Shown: piece after piece, positions 1 to 7,490 of the stretch
How the letters are laid out: each line of letters starts with the position of its first letter
Position numbering within the stretch: the stretch's first letter is position 1
Origin: DASWHX01 sp036397995
GTDB lineage: Bacteria > Bacteroidota > Bacteroidia > Cytophagales > Cyclobacteriaceae
Reading direction: 5' to 3'
NCBI GenBank assembly: GCA_036397995.1
Contig: DASWHX010000200.1
Span: 1 to 12,599 of the forward strand
DNA length: 12,599 nucleotides
Translations under genes and position numbers: made by a program
Notes under the pieces: model-generated
What the model saw: the letters and a program-made list of their open reading frames with translations, nothing else
What the model was told of the DNA's origin: nothing
The model's database searches: none

Positions 1-180
1 TCGGAATTTCTGATTCCTTTTGCCGTCGATAATCTCATTCAAGAGAGCAAATGCCTAACAAAAGTTATCAGAACAGATGCCCGATGGTTTGGTATAACTT
101 ATAAAGAGGATAAACCTCTGGTTGAAAATGCAATTCGTGAACTCATTGATAAGAAAGTTTATCCAACCCCCTTGTGGTAA
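1..180 (+). CDS. Sugar nucleotidyltransferase, C-terminal fragment (5' end outside window)
   Basis: An open frame runs from base 1 to a TAA at 178-180 and gives the last 59 residues of a protein that starts upstream of the window. The tail contains the stretch W-F-G-I-T-Y-K-E-D-K-P, then a short helix and the ending P-T-P-L-W. I recall this kind of ending from Bacteroidota nucleotidyltransferases (NTP_transferase fold), which activate sugar 1-phosphates to NDP-sugars in the cytoplasm. The catalytic N-terminal part, with the G-x-G-T-R-type nucleotide loop, is not visible, so the family call leans on the tail and on the next gene, a sugar kinase of the type often paired with such an enzyme. The stop codon lies inside the kinase gene, which suggests one transcript and coupled translation. 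Substrate unknown. Confidence 0.55.
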   Translation, partial: SEFLIPFAVDNLIQESKCLTKVIRTDARWFGITYKEDKPLVENAIRELIDKKVYPTPLW

Positions 181-1172
181 TTACGAAAATTGAAGAAATA
201 GCCGGAAAGTTTTTTACCGGTAAATTTGATTTTGAATTGCTGGAAACAGGTCACATCAATCAGACCTTCCTGGTGAGCAATAAATCTGGTGTTAAATTCA
301 TTCTACAATCTCTTAACACTCATATATTTAAACACCCCCGGTTCGTTGTTGACAACTATATGACTATCCAGCCCTTCTGCCATGATATAGTTCCAAAATT
401 AATTCAAACTAAAAACGGGAAGTTATTTCTTACCATCGAAAATAATACCTGGCGAGCATTCGAATATGTAGAAGGCACAAGAACAATCCAGGAAATTCAG
501 AATGAAGATCAGGCATATTCCGGAGCCCGGTTATTTGGCATTTTTCTTCATAAATGTGCCATAATAAATCCGGAAGATATTGCGGAAACAATTCCTCAGT
601 TCCATAATCTGAATAACAGGATAAAGAAATTTAACACGGCATACAAAGAAGATAAATTAAACCGCGGAAGCCATATCAGAAAATTAATTCCGGTTTTGGA
701 TAAATTCCATTTCCTGGGCAATGAGTTTCAAAAAGCGACAGAGTCTCTTCCGCAAAGAGTTGTTCATAATGATACCAAACCAGGCAATCTCCTATTTGCA
801 AGTGAAACGAATGAAGCAAAAAAGGTCATTGATCTTGACACTGTAATGCCAGGCCTGATAATAACCGATTTCGGAGACATGGTTCGCAGCTTTACCCCCG
901 GTGGAAAAGAAGATGATCCGAATCCCGAAAGCGCTGAAGTAAGAAGGAGCATCTATCAGGCGTTAACGGAAGGATTTTCCGAATCCGTTCAAACATTTAT
1001 ACTCCCGGAAGAAAAGGAACTTCTAACCTTTGGAGCCCAATGCATAATCTTTGAACAAGCTTTGCGATTCCTGACTGATTTTCTTGAAGGAGATTTGTAT
1101 TACAAAACAAGTAAGGAGAATCAAAATTTGGATAGGGGAATTCACCAGTTAAATATTTTAAAGTCCGTGTAA
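174..1172 (+). CDS. APH-fold sugar kinase, N-acetylhexosamine 1-kinase (NahK/MdsC)-like
   Basis: A 332-residue cytoplasmic kinase of the aminoglycoside phosphotransferase (PF01636) superfamily, likely to phosphorylate a free sugar such as an N-acetylhexosamine. The N-terminal lobe has the nucleotide loop G26-H-I-N-Q-T31 followed by F-I-L-Q-S-L-N-T-H (about 42-50), a pattern typical of the NahK/MdsC group. The catalytic loop is H198-N-D200-T-K202-P-G-N205, and the metal-binding D-L-D lies at 220-222. The start is GTG at 174: an in-frame stop at 150-152 excludes anything earlier, and the first in-frame ATG (360) would remove the nucleotide loop. The gene overlaps the preceding stop by 7 bases. 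With the nucleotidyltransferase it would form a two-step salvage route from sugar to sugar 1-phosphate to NDP-sugar. Length is close to NahK (about 360). The exact substrate and the anomeric position phosphorylated cannot be read from the sequence. Confidence 0.82.
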   Translation: MVITKIEEIAGKFFTGKFDFELLETGHINQTFLVSNKSGVKFILQSLNTHIFKHPRFVVDNYMTIQPFCHDIVPKLIQTKNGKLFLTIENNTWRAFEYVEGTRTIQEIQNEDQAYSGARLFGIFLHKCAIINPEDIAETIPQFHNLNNRIKKFNTAYKEDKLNRGSHIRKLIPVLDKFHFLGNEFQKATESLPQRVVHNDTKPGNLLFASETNEAKKVIDLDTVMPGLIITDFGDMVRSFTPGGKEDDPNPESAEVRRSIYQALTEGFSESVQTFILPEEKELLTFGAQCIIFEQALRFLTDFLEGDLYYKTSKENQNLDRGIHQLNILKSV

Positions 1173-1242
1173 CATTAAACATGCTCCGCCAGTCCGTGGA
1201 TTACGTTTGTATTTTTGGCAGGGTCTTAGTTTGGAATCATTA

Positions 1243-1315
1243 TACGTGTGCCACACTTTTTCGACATGGAAAACAATCAATTTCACAAAATAAAGACAGA
1301 AGTGTGGCAAACGTA
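1243..1315. repeat. Imperfect 16-bp inverted repeat spanning 73 bases in an intergenic gap
   Basis: The arms TACGTGTGCCACACTT (1243-1258) and AAGTGTGGCAAACGTA (1300-1315) are inverted copies with one mismatch, separated by 41 bases. A further partial copy, TACGTTTG, lies at 1202-1209. The element sits in the 230-base gap between the kinase stop and the DUF885 gene. It could be a regulator site, a stem-loop at the end of the upstream transcript, or a small non-autonomous mobile element whose ends lie in TA dinucleotides. The long AT-rich loop and lack of a T-run argue against a simple intrinsic terminator. Nothing else is recognisable in this gap apart from the candidate -7 box. Confidence 0.6.
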
Positions 1316-1354
1316 GATATTAATTTCAATGTGATCTTAACTGAAACACTACCG

Positions 1355-1362
1355 TATTTTTG
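1355..1362 (+). promoter_or_regulatory. Candidate Bacteroidota -7 promoter box for the DUF885 gene
   Basis: TATTTTTG fits the Bacteroidota -7 consensus TAnnTTTG. It ends 40 bases before the ATG at 1403, which would leave a leader of roughly 35 bases. No convincing TTTG -33 box is visible at the expected spacing, so this is a weak call. Confidence 0.35.
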
Positions 1363-1402
1363 AAGGTTTAGGTACATTTAATAAAACAAAATTCAATTTA
1401 TT

Positions 1403-3259
1403 ATGAAATTCAGTTGGAAAAAATTGATCCTCGGCTCCTTACTCACTATCGTGCTTGTTGTGACCGTTTTCCTGGTTAATCTAATCTGGTTCAAACCGTT
1501 CAGCATCCGGCTTTTTTATGATAAAATCTTTGTTGAATTCGCAATCAGCGACCCGGAAGTGGTAACTCAAATGGCAATCCCGGTGCTGTATGACAGAACT
1601 AAATCCGATCTCACCGATGTTTCTGACGCCAGACAATGGGAAAATTTTAACAAGATGAAAGAAACCCTGGCGACGCTGAGAAGTTATAATTTTGAAAATC
1701 AGAGTGATGAAAATAAGCTGAATACCAGGATACTTGAATGGTACCTTGCGGTCCAGGCTGAATCTGAGGCGTATTTTTACTATGATTACCCGGTAAACCA
1801 GATGTTTGGTGTACAAAATAACCTTCCCAGCTTTCTGGAAAACTCGCATAAGATGAGAGATGAAAGCGACATCGAGGCCTATATTTCCCGGTTGTCAAAA
1901 TTTGAAATAAAATTTGATCAGGTTCTTGAAGGATTGCACATCCGTGAAGATAGGGGAATTATTCCACCCAAATTCATGATCACCAGAGTCATAGATGAAA
2001 TGAAAGGTTTTACAGGTCAAAACGAGAGTATTGCCCTGGAGGAGGATCCTAATCCGGTTAAGAGAAATATTTTGTATACCAACCTGAACAAGAAAATTAG
2101 TGAAGTTGAAGGATTGACAGAGGAACAAAAGCAGGAATTTATGACCCGGGTTGAGGAAGAAATAAGGAGTACTGTATTCCCTGCTTACCAAAAACTGATA
2201 GATTATTTCAGTGAACTCTACCAAAAAGCGAACACAGATGATGGCGTTTGGAAATTCTCTGATGGCGAAAATTTTTACCGGTACATGCTAAAGCAAAACA
2301 CCTCCCTTAACCTTGATCCTGCTGAAGTTCACGCAATGGGATTATCTGAAGTTGAGCGAATAAAGCAAGAGATGTGGAATATATTAATCAGTGAGGGGTA
2401 TCAGGATACGACACAAAATATCGGTGATGTTATCCAGGAATTGAATAAGCAGGAACGCTTTCTTTTTCCAAATGATGATAACGGGCGACAGGCAGCGTTG
2501 AATGAATATAACCTGATACTGGATGAAATTTCTGCTGGCCTCAATGATGCGTTCGATATCAGACCAAAGGCAGGATTGGAGGTGCTGCGGGTTCCCGAAT
2601 TTAAGGAAGAAGGAGCCGCCGGTGCTTATTACAATCGCCCCGCGATGGATGGCTCACGCGGTGGATTGTTCTACGCAAACCTCAGGGATATGAAGGAGGT
2701 AGTAAAATTCGGAATGAAAACGCTCGCTTACCATGAGGGAATTCCGGGACATCATTTTCAGGTTGCTATTCAGAGCGAGCTGGAAGGCCAACCCATTTTC
2801 AGAACCATTTCTTTGTTCACTGCTTTCACCGAAGGATGGGCGCTTTACGCGGAAAGACTTGCCTGGGAATTGGGTTTCTATGAGAATGACCCCTTCGGAA
2901 ATCTGGGCCGGCTGCAAGCGGAGATGTTCAGAGCGGTAAGGCTGGTTGTTGATACAGGAATCCATTTTAAAAAATGGACCCGGGAGGAAGCAATTGATTA
3001 TATGGTTGCAAATACCGGGATGACTCCCAGCGGTGTTACCACTGAAATTGAACGATACATTGTAATGCCGGGTCAGGCATGTGCTTATAAGATTGGGATG
3101 ATGAAAATTCTGGAATTACGGGAAAAGGCCAAGAGCGAATTGGGAGAGAAGTTTGACTTAAGAAAGTTCCATAACGTAGTGCTGAAAAATGGCGCTGTAC
3201 CTTTAGAGATTCTTGAAGATCTAATAGATGGATATATTGCCGAATCGAAAGGGGCGTGA
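1403..3259 (+). CDS. Membrane-anchored DUF885 family metallohydrolase
   Basis: A 618-residue protein of the DUF885 family (PF05960), whose members look like zinc metallopeptidases of the gluzincin kind but are mostly uncharacterised. Residues about 7-29 form one hydrophobic segment after a lysine-rich start (M-K-F-S-W-K-K), with no lipobox cysteine, so the protein is probably anchored in the inner membrane with its catalytic part in the periplasm. Family hallmarks are all present: H444-E445-G-I-P-G-H450-H451 (the metal/catalytic motif), E477-G-W-A-L-Y-A-E484, and P556-G-Q-A followed by an L-E-L-R-E-K-A helix and a final segment with K-N-G-A-V-P-L. No in-frame damage is seen and the length is normal for the family. 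It faces the serine hydrolase gene tail to tail, 63 bases away; that gap is AT-rich and shows no strong terminator hairpin. Peptidase activity is inferred from the family; the substrate is unknown. Confidence 0.88.
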   Translation: MKFSWKKLILGSLLTIVLVVTVFLVNLIWFKPFSIRLFYDKIFVEFAISDPEVVTQMAIPVLYDRTKSDLTDVSDARQWENFNKMKETLATLRSYNFENQSDENKLNTRILEWYLAVQAESEAYFYYDYPVNQMFGVQNNLPSFLENSHKMRDESDIEAYISRLSKFEIKFDQVLEGLHIREDRGIIPPKFMITRVIDEMKGFTGQNESIALEEDPNPVKRNILYTNLNKKISEVEGLTEEQKQEFMTRVEEEIRSTVFPAYQKLIDYFSELYQKANTDDGVWKFSDGENFYRYMLKQNTSLNLDPAEVHAMGLSEVERIKQEMWNILISEGYQDTTQNIGDVIQELNKQERFLFPNDDNGRQAALNEYNLILDEISAGLNDAFDIRPKAGLEVLRVPEFKEEGAAGAYYNRPAMDGSRGGLFYANLRDMKEVVKFGMKTLAYHEGIPGHHFQVAIQSELEGQPIFRTISLFTAFTEGWALYAERLAWELGFYENDPFGNLGRLQAEMFRAVRLVVDTGIHFKKWTREEAIDYMVANTGMTPSGVTTEIERYIVMPGQACAYKIGMMKILELREKAKSELGEKFDLRKFHNVVLKNGAVPLEILEDLIDGYIAESKGA

Positions 3260-3322
3260 TTTTGTTAAGTGTCCGGTGATTAAATTTTCAATTATTATGA
3301 TTGATCCGGGATTTCAAAAAAG

Positions 3323-4435
3323 TTAATTTTTCTCCGGCATCCCATCCAGCCAATTATTTTCACGTAGCCAGCCCATCATAATTTCCGAAAAACCGTCGCG
3401 CGGAGTATTGCAAAGAATTACAAAAAATATTTCCTTCTCAGGAATAGTTTGATAATTGGCGCGGAACCCGCCCTGACTGCCGGTGTGACCAACCATTGGC
3501 AATCCTTCTTCAGTTTTCGTAACAAACCATGACCAGCCAATGTTTTCCGGCTCTTCACCAATCCATTTCCTAAACTTCTTTGCGATTCTTGAATCCTGCA
3601 TTTTTTCTTTGGAAAGAAATTTTGAGCTTTCCAAAGCTAATTCATATTGAAACAATTCTTCAACAGAACTCCAAACCCCACCGTTGCCTGCTGCAGCGAA
3701 AGTTGGCTCTTCTCCATAATCATCTTCAATAAATTTTCCAAGATATTTTTCATAGCCGTGACTTACTCCTGACTCCGGATGTGCACCATCTGTAATTGTA
3801 CTGGCCACCATGCCCGAAGGCCGCATAATATTTTCAATAATAAAATCCTGCCATTTTATTCCGCTTACCTGTTCTATGATTAGGGCCAGTCCATTAAACG
3901 CAGGATTCGAATACTCGAAATTTGTTCCCGGTTCGAAGTTCAGACTATCCACTTCAAGCTCAGGAGCCCAGTTTTCAGCATCTTTCGCCGTTAAGTAGAA
4001 CACAGTGTCTTCATTCACTTTTCTGTTATCAGGCAGTCCGGAAGTATGAGTAAGCAAGTGTTTAATTCTAACCTTGGAACCAATTTCAGGATTTTTAAAT
4101 TCGGGAAAATACTTTATCAACTCATCATCTATCGACAGCATACCCTGCTCTTCAAGTATCAGAATTGCATTGGAGACGAAAGTTTTCGAAATAGAACCTA
4201 AATTGAAAAGAGTTTTCGCGGTGATTGGCTCCTTCGTATTTATATCCGCTATTCCATATCCTTTGGAAAAAATGACTTCCCCGTCTTTTGCCAGCAATAC
4301 CGCGCCACCCGGTTCACCCTCAGGGAAAAATGCGGAGAATTTTTTATCAAGGATATCCAGGGAAGAGGTTGACTCCTCAACCTTAGAGGTGCAGGATACG
4401 GCAATCAGGATAATGAGTGCAGCAAATTTTCTCAT
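3323..4435 (-). CDS. Beta-lactamase family (PF00144) serine hydrolase, lipoprotein
   Basis: A 370-residue class-C-beta-lactamase/DD-peptidase-fold protein. The N-terminus is a lipoprotein signal ending in A-V-S-C15, so the enzyme is tethered to an envelope membrane. The active-site signatures are S81-I-S-K84 (nucleophile and general base, S-x-x-K), Y175-S-N177 (Y-x-N) and H317-T-G (the K/H-T-G strand). The segment H-L-L-T-H-T-S-G-L-P at about 126-135 is also typical of the family. Members include esterases, D-aminopeptidases and penicillin-binding-like proteins, and most are not true beta-lactamases, so the substrate is open. It is the last gene of a minus-strand set, 27 bases after the FGE homologue, and has no obvious promoter or Shine-Dalgarno sequence of its own. 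No extra C-terminal domain is present. Confidence 0.87.
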   Translation of the reverse strand: MRKFAALIILIAVSCTSKVEESTSSLDILDKKFSAFFPEGEPGGAVLLAKDGEVIFSKGYGIADINTKEPITAKTLFNLGSISKTFVSNAILILEEQGMLSIDDELIKYFPEFKNPEIGSKVRIKHLLTHTSGLPDNRKVNEDTVFYLTAKDAENWAPELEVDSLNFEPGTNFEYSNPAFNGLALIIEQVSGIKWQDFIIENIMRPSGMVASTITDGAHPESGVSHGYEKYLGKFIEDDYGEEPTFAAAGNGGVWSSVEELFQYELALESSKFLSKEKMQDSRIAKKFRKWIGEEPENIGWSWFVTKTEEGLPMVGHTGSQGGFRANYQTIPEKEIFFVILCNTPRDGFSEIMMGWLRENNWLDGMPEKN

Positions 4436-4462
4436 ATTCTCAGGTTTTTCTCAAATTCAAGT

Positions 4463-5287
4463 TCAATTAATATCTTTAACACATCTGAAACCCGTGTGGA
4501 AAAGACTTGTTTGCGGAGTAGAACCACTCCTTCCGTCCAACCTATATCCCTGGCAATAGGAAAGATCACACAAGAACGAACCGCCTCGCAAAACTTTTTC
4601 TGTGGTGCTATCAGGTTCAAAATTCACCATTGATAATCCGGGAGAAATTTTCCAATCTGAACACCACTCCCAAACATTACCGGAAATGTCCGTCAAACCA
4701 AGTTTTGTTTTACCAAAGGTACCGACGGGAGACGTAGTTGCAAAACCATCTTCATTTGAATTATAAAATGGAAAGGAACCCTGCCAGGTGTTAGCCATGA
4801 ATCTTCCTTCCACCACCAGTCTATTGCCCCAGTTATACTGTGTATCCAAATGTTCTCCATCCATTGCGGCATGCTGCCATTCTTTTTCAGTTGGAAGCCG
4901 TTTTCCAGCCCATTCTGAATAAGCAAGAGCATCGTAATAAGATATCTGAGTTACAGGGTGGCTATCCTTTGCTTTCGGTTCTTCCCTGCCCATGGCGAAT
5001 TCCCAGTTAGCTCCTTTTACGAGATGCCAGTTTTCTTCTATAGTAAAAACACCCGCATCGCCAAACTTCTCGGCCTGGGTAATATATCCGGTAGCATTAA
5101 CAAATTCGCGAAATTGAGCAACGGTAACCGGAGTTGCATCCATAAAGAATGAATCCATGGCATCGTTACCGGGAATGAAAACCATTCCCGGCGGCGTTTC
5201 AATTTTCTGATCCCCGCTTTTCCATAACCATACGAAAACCATTAATGACAGGAGTACTATAAATATGACCCGGATAATTCTGCTCAT
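4463..5287 (-). CDS. Formylglycine-generating enzyme (SUMF1/FGE-sulfatase family) homologue, membrane-anchored
   Basis: A 274-residue FGE-sulfatase (PF03781) protein. FGE oxidises a cysteine in sulfatases to formylglycine using Cu(I) and O2. Visible hallmarks: T-G-Y-I-T-Q-A-E-K-F-G-D (about 66-77), V-K-G-A-N-W (90-95), W-A-G-K-R-L-P-T-E-K-E-W (126-137), G-N-V-W-E-W-C (203-209) and the C-terminal G-G-S-F-L-C240-x4-C245 with G-F-R-C269. C240 and C245 match the spacing of the copper-binding pair C336/C341 of human FGE, which favours a genuine FGE over ergothioneine- or PvdO-type relatives. Residues about 5-22 are a hydrophobic helix after M-S-R-I-I-R with no lipobox, predicting a periplasm-facing domain. 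Relative to human FGE, roughly 20-25 residues are missing after I-P-G (about 38-40). It lies between oligopeptidase B (17-base gap) and a serine hydrolase (27-base gap). No sulfatase, and no C-x-P-x-R sulfatase signature, was found in the window's proteins, so its target must be encoded elsewhere or its role differs. Confidence 0.87.
   Translation of the reverse strand: MSRIIRVIFIVLLSLMVFVWLWKSGDQKIETPPGMVFIPGNDAMDSFFMDATPVTVAQFREFVNATGYITQAEKFGDAGVFTIEENWHLVKGANWEFAMGREEPKAKDSHPVTQISYYDALAYSEWAGKRLPTEKEWQHAAMDGEHLDTQYNWGNRLVVEGRFMANTWQGSFPFYNSNEDGFATTSPVGTFGKTKLGLTDISGNVWEWCSDWKISPGLSMVNFEPDSTTEKVLRGGSFLCDLSYCQGYRLDGRSGSTPQTSLFHTGFRCVKDIN
5169..5191. repeat. Perfect 9-bp hairpin inside the FGE coding sequence
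   Basis: CCGGGAATG (5169-5177) and CATTCCCGG (5183-5191) are perfect inverted copies around a 5-base loop. In the minus-strand transcript this would be a GC-rich stem about 100 bases after the FGE start codon. It encodes residues 33-40, the place where the protein is shorter than its relatives. It may be a chance result of codon choice, a remnant of a deletion, or an mRNA structure that slows translation. Confidence 0.6.
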
Positions 5288-5304
5288 GTTCTAAAAAATG
5301 ACTA

Positions 5305-7476
5305 CTATTCCGTAATGCCCAGAATATCAAACATAAACGCGTATTGAAGAGCTGTTAATTTATACCGCTCGAACCTACCGGAAGCTCCTCCATGTCCCAC
5401 ATCCATATTGGTGTAAAGCAACAATTTATTTTCATCGGTTTTCAAGTCACGTAATTTTGCCACCCACTTTGCAGGTTCCCAATATTGCACTTGTGAATCC
5501 CAGTAACCGGTGGTAATCAGCATGTTGGGATAGTATTTCGCTTCAACCTGATCATAAGGTGAATAGGATTTCATGTATTGATAGGATTCAAGTTCATTGG
5601 GATTCCCCCACTCATCATACTCACCTGTTGTGAGCGGAATGCTTTCATCAAGCATGGTAGACATTACATCCACAAATGGTACGGCGGCAATAATACCTTT
5701 AAAGGTTTCAGGACTCATATTGGCAACGGCTCCCATTAAAAGACCGCCAGCGCTGCCTCCATACGCAAACAGTTTCTCAGTACCGGTATAATTTTCTTCG
5801 ATTAGAAATTTTGCACAGTCTATAAAATCGGTAAATGTATTTTTCTTCTTAAACATCTTCCCGTCTTCATACCATTGTCTTCCCAGCATTTGACCACCGC
5901 GAATATGCGCGATGGCATAAACAAATCCACGGTCAAGCAAACTTAATCTGATGGAACTAAATGACGGATCGATAGTCGCTCCGTAAGATCCATACCCATA
6001 CAGTTGCATGGGCGCGTTTCCGTCTTTGACAAAACCTTTTCGGTATACAAGCGATATTGGCACTTTTACGCCGTCACGCGCCGTAGCCCAAATTCTTTCC
6101 GTGACATAATTTCCGGGATCAAATCCACCTAAAACCTCTTCTTGTTTCATTAAGATTTTTTCCCTGGTTTCCATATTATAATCATAAGTCGAATTTGGAG
6201 TTGTCAGCGAGGTATAGCCAAATCGAAGAATTTTGGAATCAAATTCAGGATTAGTAGAAACATAAGCTGTGTAGGCTTGCTCACCAAAATCAAGATAATG
6301 CTCCGATTTATCATTTTGATTGATGATGCGTAATTGTGTCAGGCCTTTGCTTCTTTCTGAAATCACCATATAATCATTATATACCTCCACGCCCTGGAGC
6401 AGTACATCTGCGCGGTGCGGAATCACTTCTTTCCAGTTCTCTTTTGAAGTAGCATTTTCCGGAGTTTCCATTAATCTGAAATTCAGCGCATCCAGGTTGG
6501 TAACTATGTAGAATTTGTTTTTATAATGATCAATGTTGTACTCCAAACCGCGTTCCCTCGGGCTAAAAACCCGGAACGGTTTAGCAGGATTATTCGCGTC
6601 AATAATTCTATATTCATTGGTAAGCGTACTGCCTGACCAGATAATTATATACTTGTCAGATTTTGTTTTATAAACTCCTGTATAAAACGTGTCATCACCC
6701 TCATAATAAATTTCGGCATCATTTGCCGCGTTGGTTCCTACCTCATGACGAAATATTTTATCTGAACGAAGGGTTATCGGGTCCTTTTTCGTGTAGAAAA
6801 CCGTTTCATTGTCATTGGCCCACGTTACACCCCCGGTTGTATTTGGTATGTACAAATCCGCTATCTCACCTGTCTCCAGATTTTTAAAATATACGGTATA
6901 CTGCCGGCGCGAAACGGTATCAACCGCGTAAGCCAACAGATTATTATCAGTACTTACACTTCTTCCACCAACCGCGTAATAGGCATATCCTTCTGCCATC
7001 TCGTTCACATTAAGCATAATTTCTTCTGAATTATCCATTGTTTCCACTTTTCGGCAATAAATCGGGTATTCCTTACCTTCCTCATACCGTGTGTAATACC
7101 AATACCCATTTTCGAAATAAGGAACAGATTCATCAGTTTGCTTGATTCTGGAAACAATTTCATCAAATAGTTTCTTCTGAAATTCTTCGGTTCCATTTAA
7201 TACTGCCGCGGTGTACTCATTTTCATCTTCAAGGTACTTTACCACTTTTTGAGTTTGTTCATCCGGAGCTTCCGCGTTCTTTTGTTCATCGGTCAGCTTC
7301 ATCCAATAGTAATTGTCAAGTCTGACATCCCCATTAGCTTCAAGTTTTTGCTCAATTTTTTCAGCAACCGGTGGTTGAAATGAATTCGATTCATTTTCTG
7401 TTACAGATGGCGCACATCCAATTGTTAAAATCAACGCCAAATGGAACAGCAAGATGTTTAATAGGTTTCTTTTCAT
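5305..7476 (-). CDS. ptrB: Oligopeptidase B (S9A prolyl oligopeptidase family), lipoprotein
   Basis: With the start at 7476 this is a 723-residue S9A peptidase: an N-terminal seven-bladed beta-propeller (roughly 45-440) and a C-terminal alpha/beta-hydrolase domain. The catalytic serine is S575 in G-G-S-A-G-G, with D660 in G-Y-W-D-S-Q-V and H695 in D-V-G-H-G-G. Each is offset by exactly 43 from the E. coli oligopeptidase B triad (S532, D617, H652), a strong match. L-T-T-G-E619-Y-D621-E-W-G-N-P keeps the acidic pair that selects Arg/Lys at P1. An ATG 19 codons upstream (7533) is possible, but the 7476 start gives a clean lipoprotein signal (M-K-R, hydrophobic core, L-T-I-G-C21). The enzyme is therefore envelope-bound, unlike cytosolic E. 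coli OpdB, and would cut short peptides after basic residues. It leads a three-gene minus-strand set and is divergent from the M20D amidohydrolase gene. Confidence 0.9.
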   Translation of the reverse strand: MKRNLLNILLFHLALILTIGCAPSVTENESNSFQPPVAEKIEQKLEANGDVRLDNYYWMKLTDEQKNAEAPDEQTQKVVKYLEDENEYTAAVLNGTEEFQKKLFDEIVSRIKQTDESVPYFENGYWYYTRYEEGKEYPIYCRKVETMDNSEEIMLNVNEMAEGYAYYAVGGRSVSTDNNLLAYAVDTVSRRQYTVYFKNLETGEIADLYIPNTTGGVTWANDNETVFYTKKDPITLRSDKIFRHEVGTNAANDAEIYYEGDDTFYTGVYKTKSDKYIIIWSGSTLTNEYRIIDANNPAKPFRVFSPRERGLEYNIDHYKNKFYIVTNLDALNFRLMETPENATSKENWKEVIPHRADVLLQGVEVYNDYMVISERSKGLTQLRIINQNDKSEHYLDFGEQAYTAYVSTNPEFDSKILRFGYTSLTTPNSTYDYNMETREKILMKQEEVLGGFDPGNYVTERIWATARDGVKVPISLVYRKGFVKDGNAPMQLYGYGSYGATIDPSFSSIRLSLLDRGFVYAIAHIRGGQMLGRQWYEDGKMFKKKNTFTDFIDCAKFLIEENYTGTEKLFAYGGSAGGLLMGAVANMSPETFKGIIAAVPFVDVMSTMLDESIPLTTGEYDEWGNPNELESYQYMKSYSPYDQVEAKYYPNMLITTGYWDSQVQYWEPAKWVAKLRDLKTDENKLLLYTNMDVGHGGASGRFERYKLTALQYAFMFDILGITE

Positions 7477-7490
7477 ATGTTTAATTTTTA

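Noticed and set aside
1243..1315. Intrinsic terminator for the sugar kinase transcript
   Set aside because: The loop is 41 bases long and no T-run follows the second arm, so it does not look like a standard terminator.
1181..1363. A 60-residue open frame in the gap before the DUF885 gene
   Set aside because: Its composition is not gene-like, it matches no family, and it spans the inverted repeat and the candidate -7 box.
3260..3322. Bidirectional terminator between convergent genes
   Set aside because: The gap is AT-rich, but I found no stem longer than a few base pairs.
4074..4559. 161-residue open frame on the plus strand
   Set aside because: It lies opposite the well-supported serine hydrolase and FGE genes and shows no recognisable motif; a shadow frame.
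4463..5287. Sulfatase-maturation cassette
   Set aside because: No sulfatase or C-x-P-x-R signature appears in any protein of the window. The C-A-P-S-V of oligopeptidase B is its lipobox and lacks the arginine.
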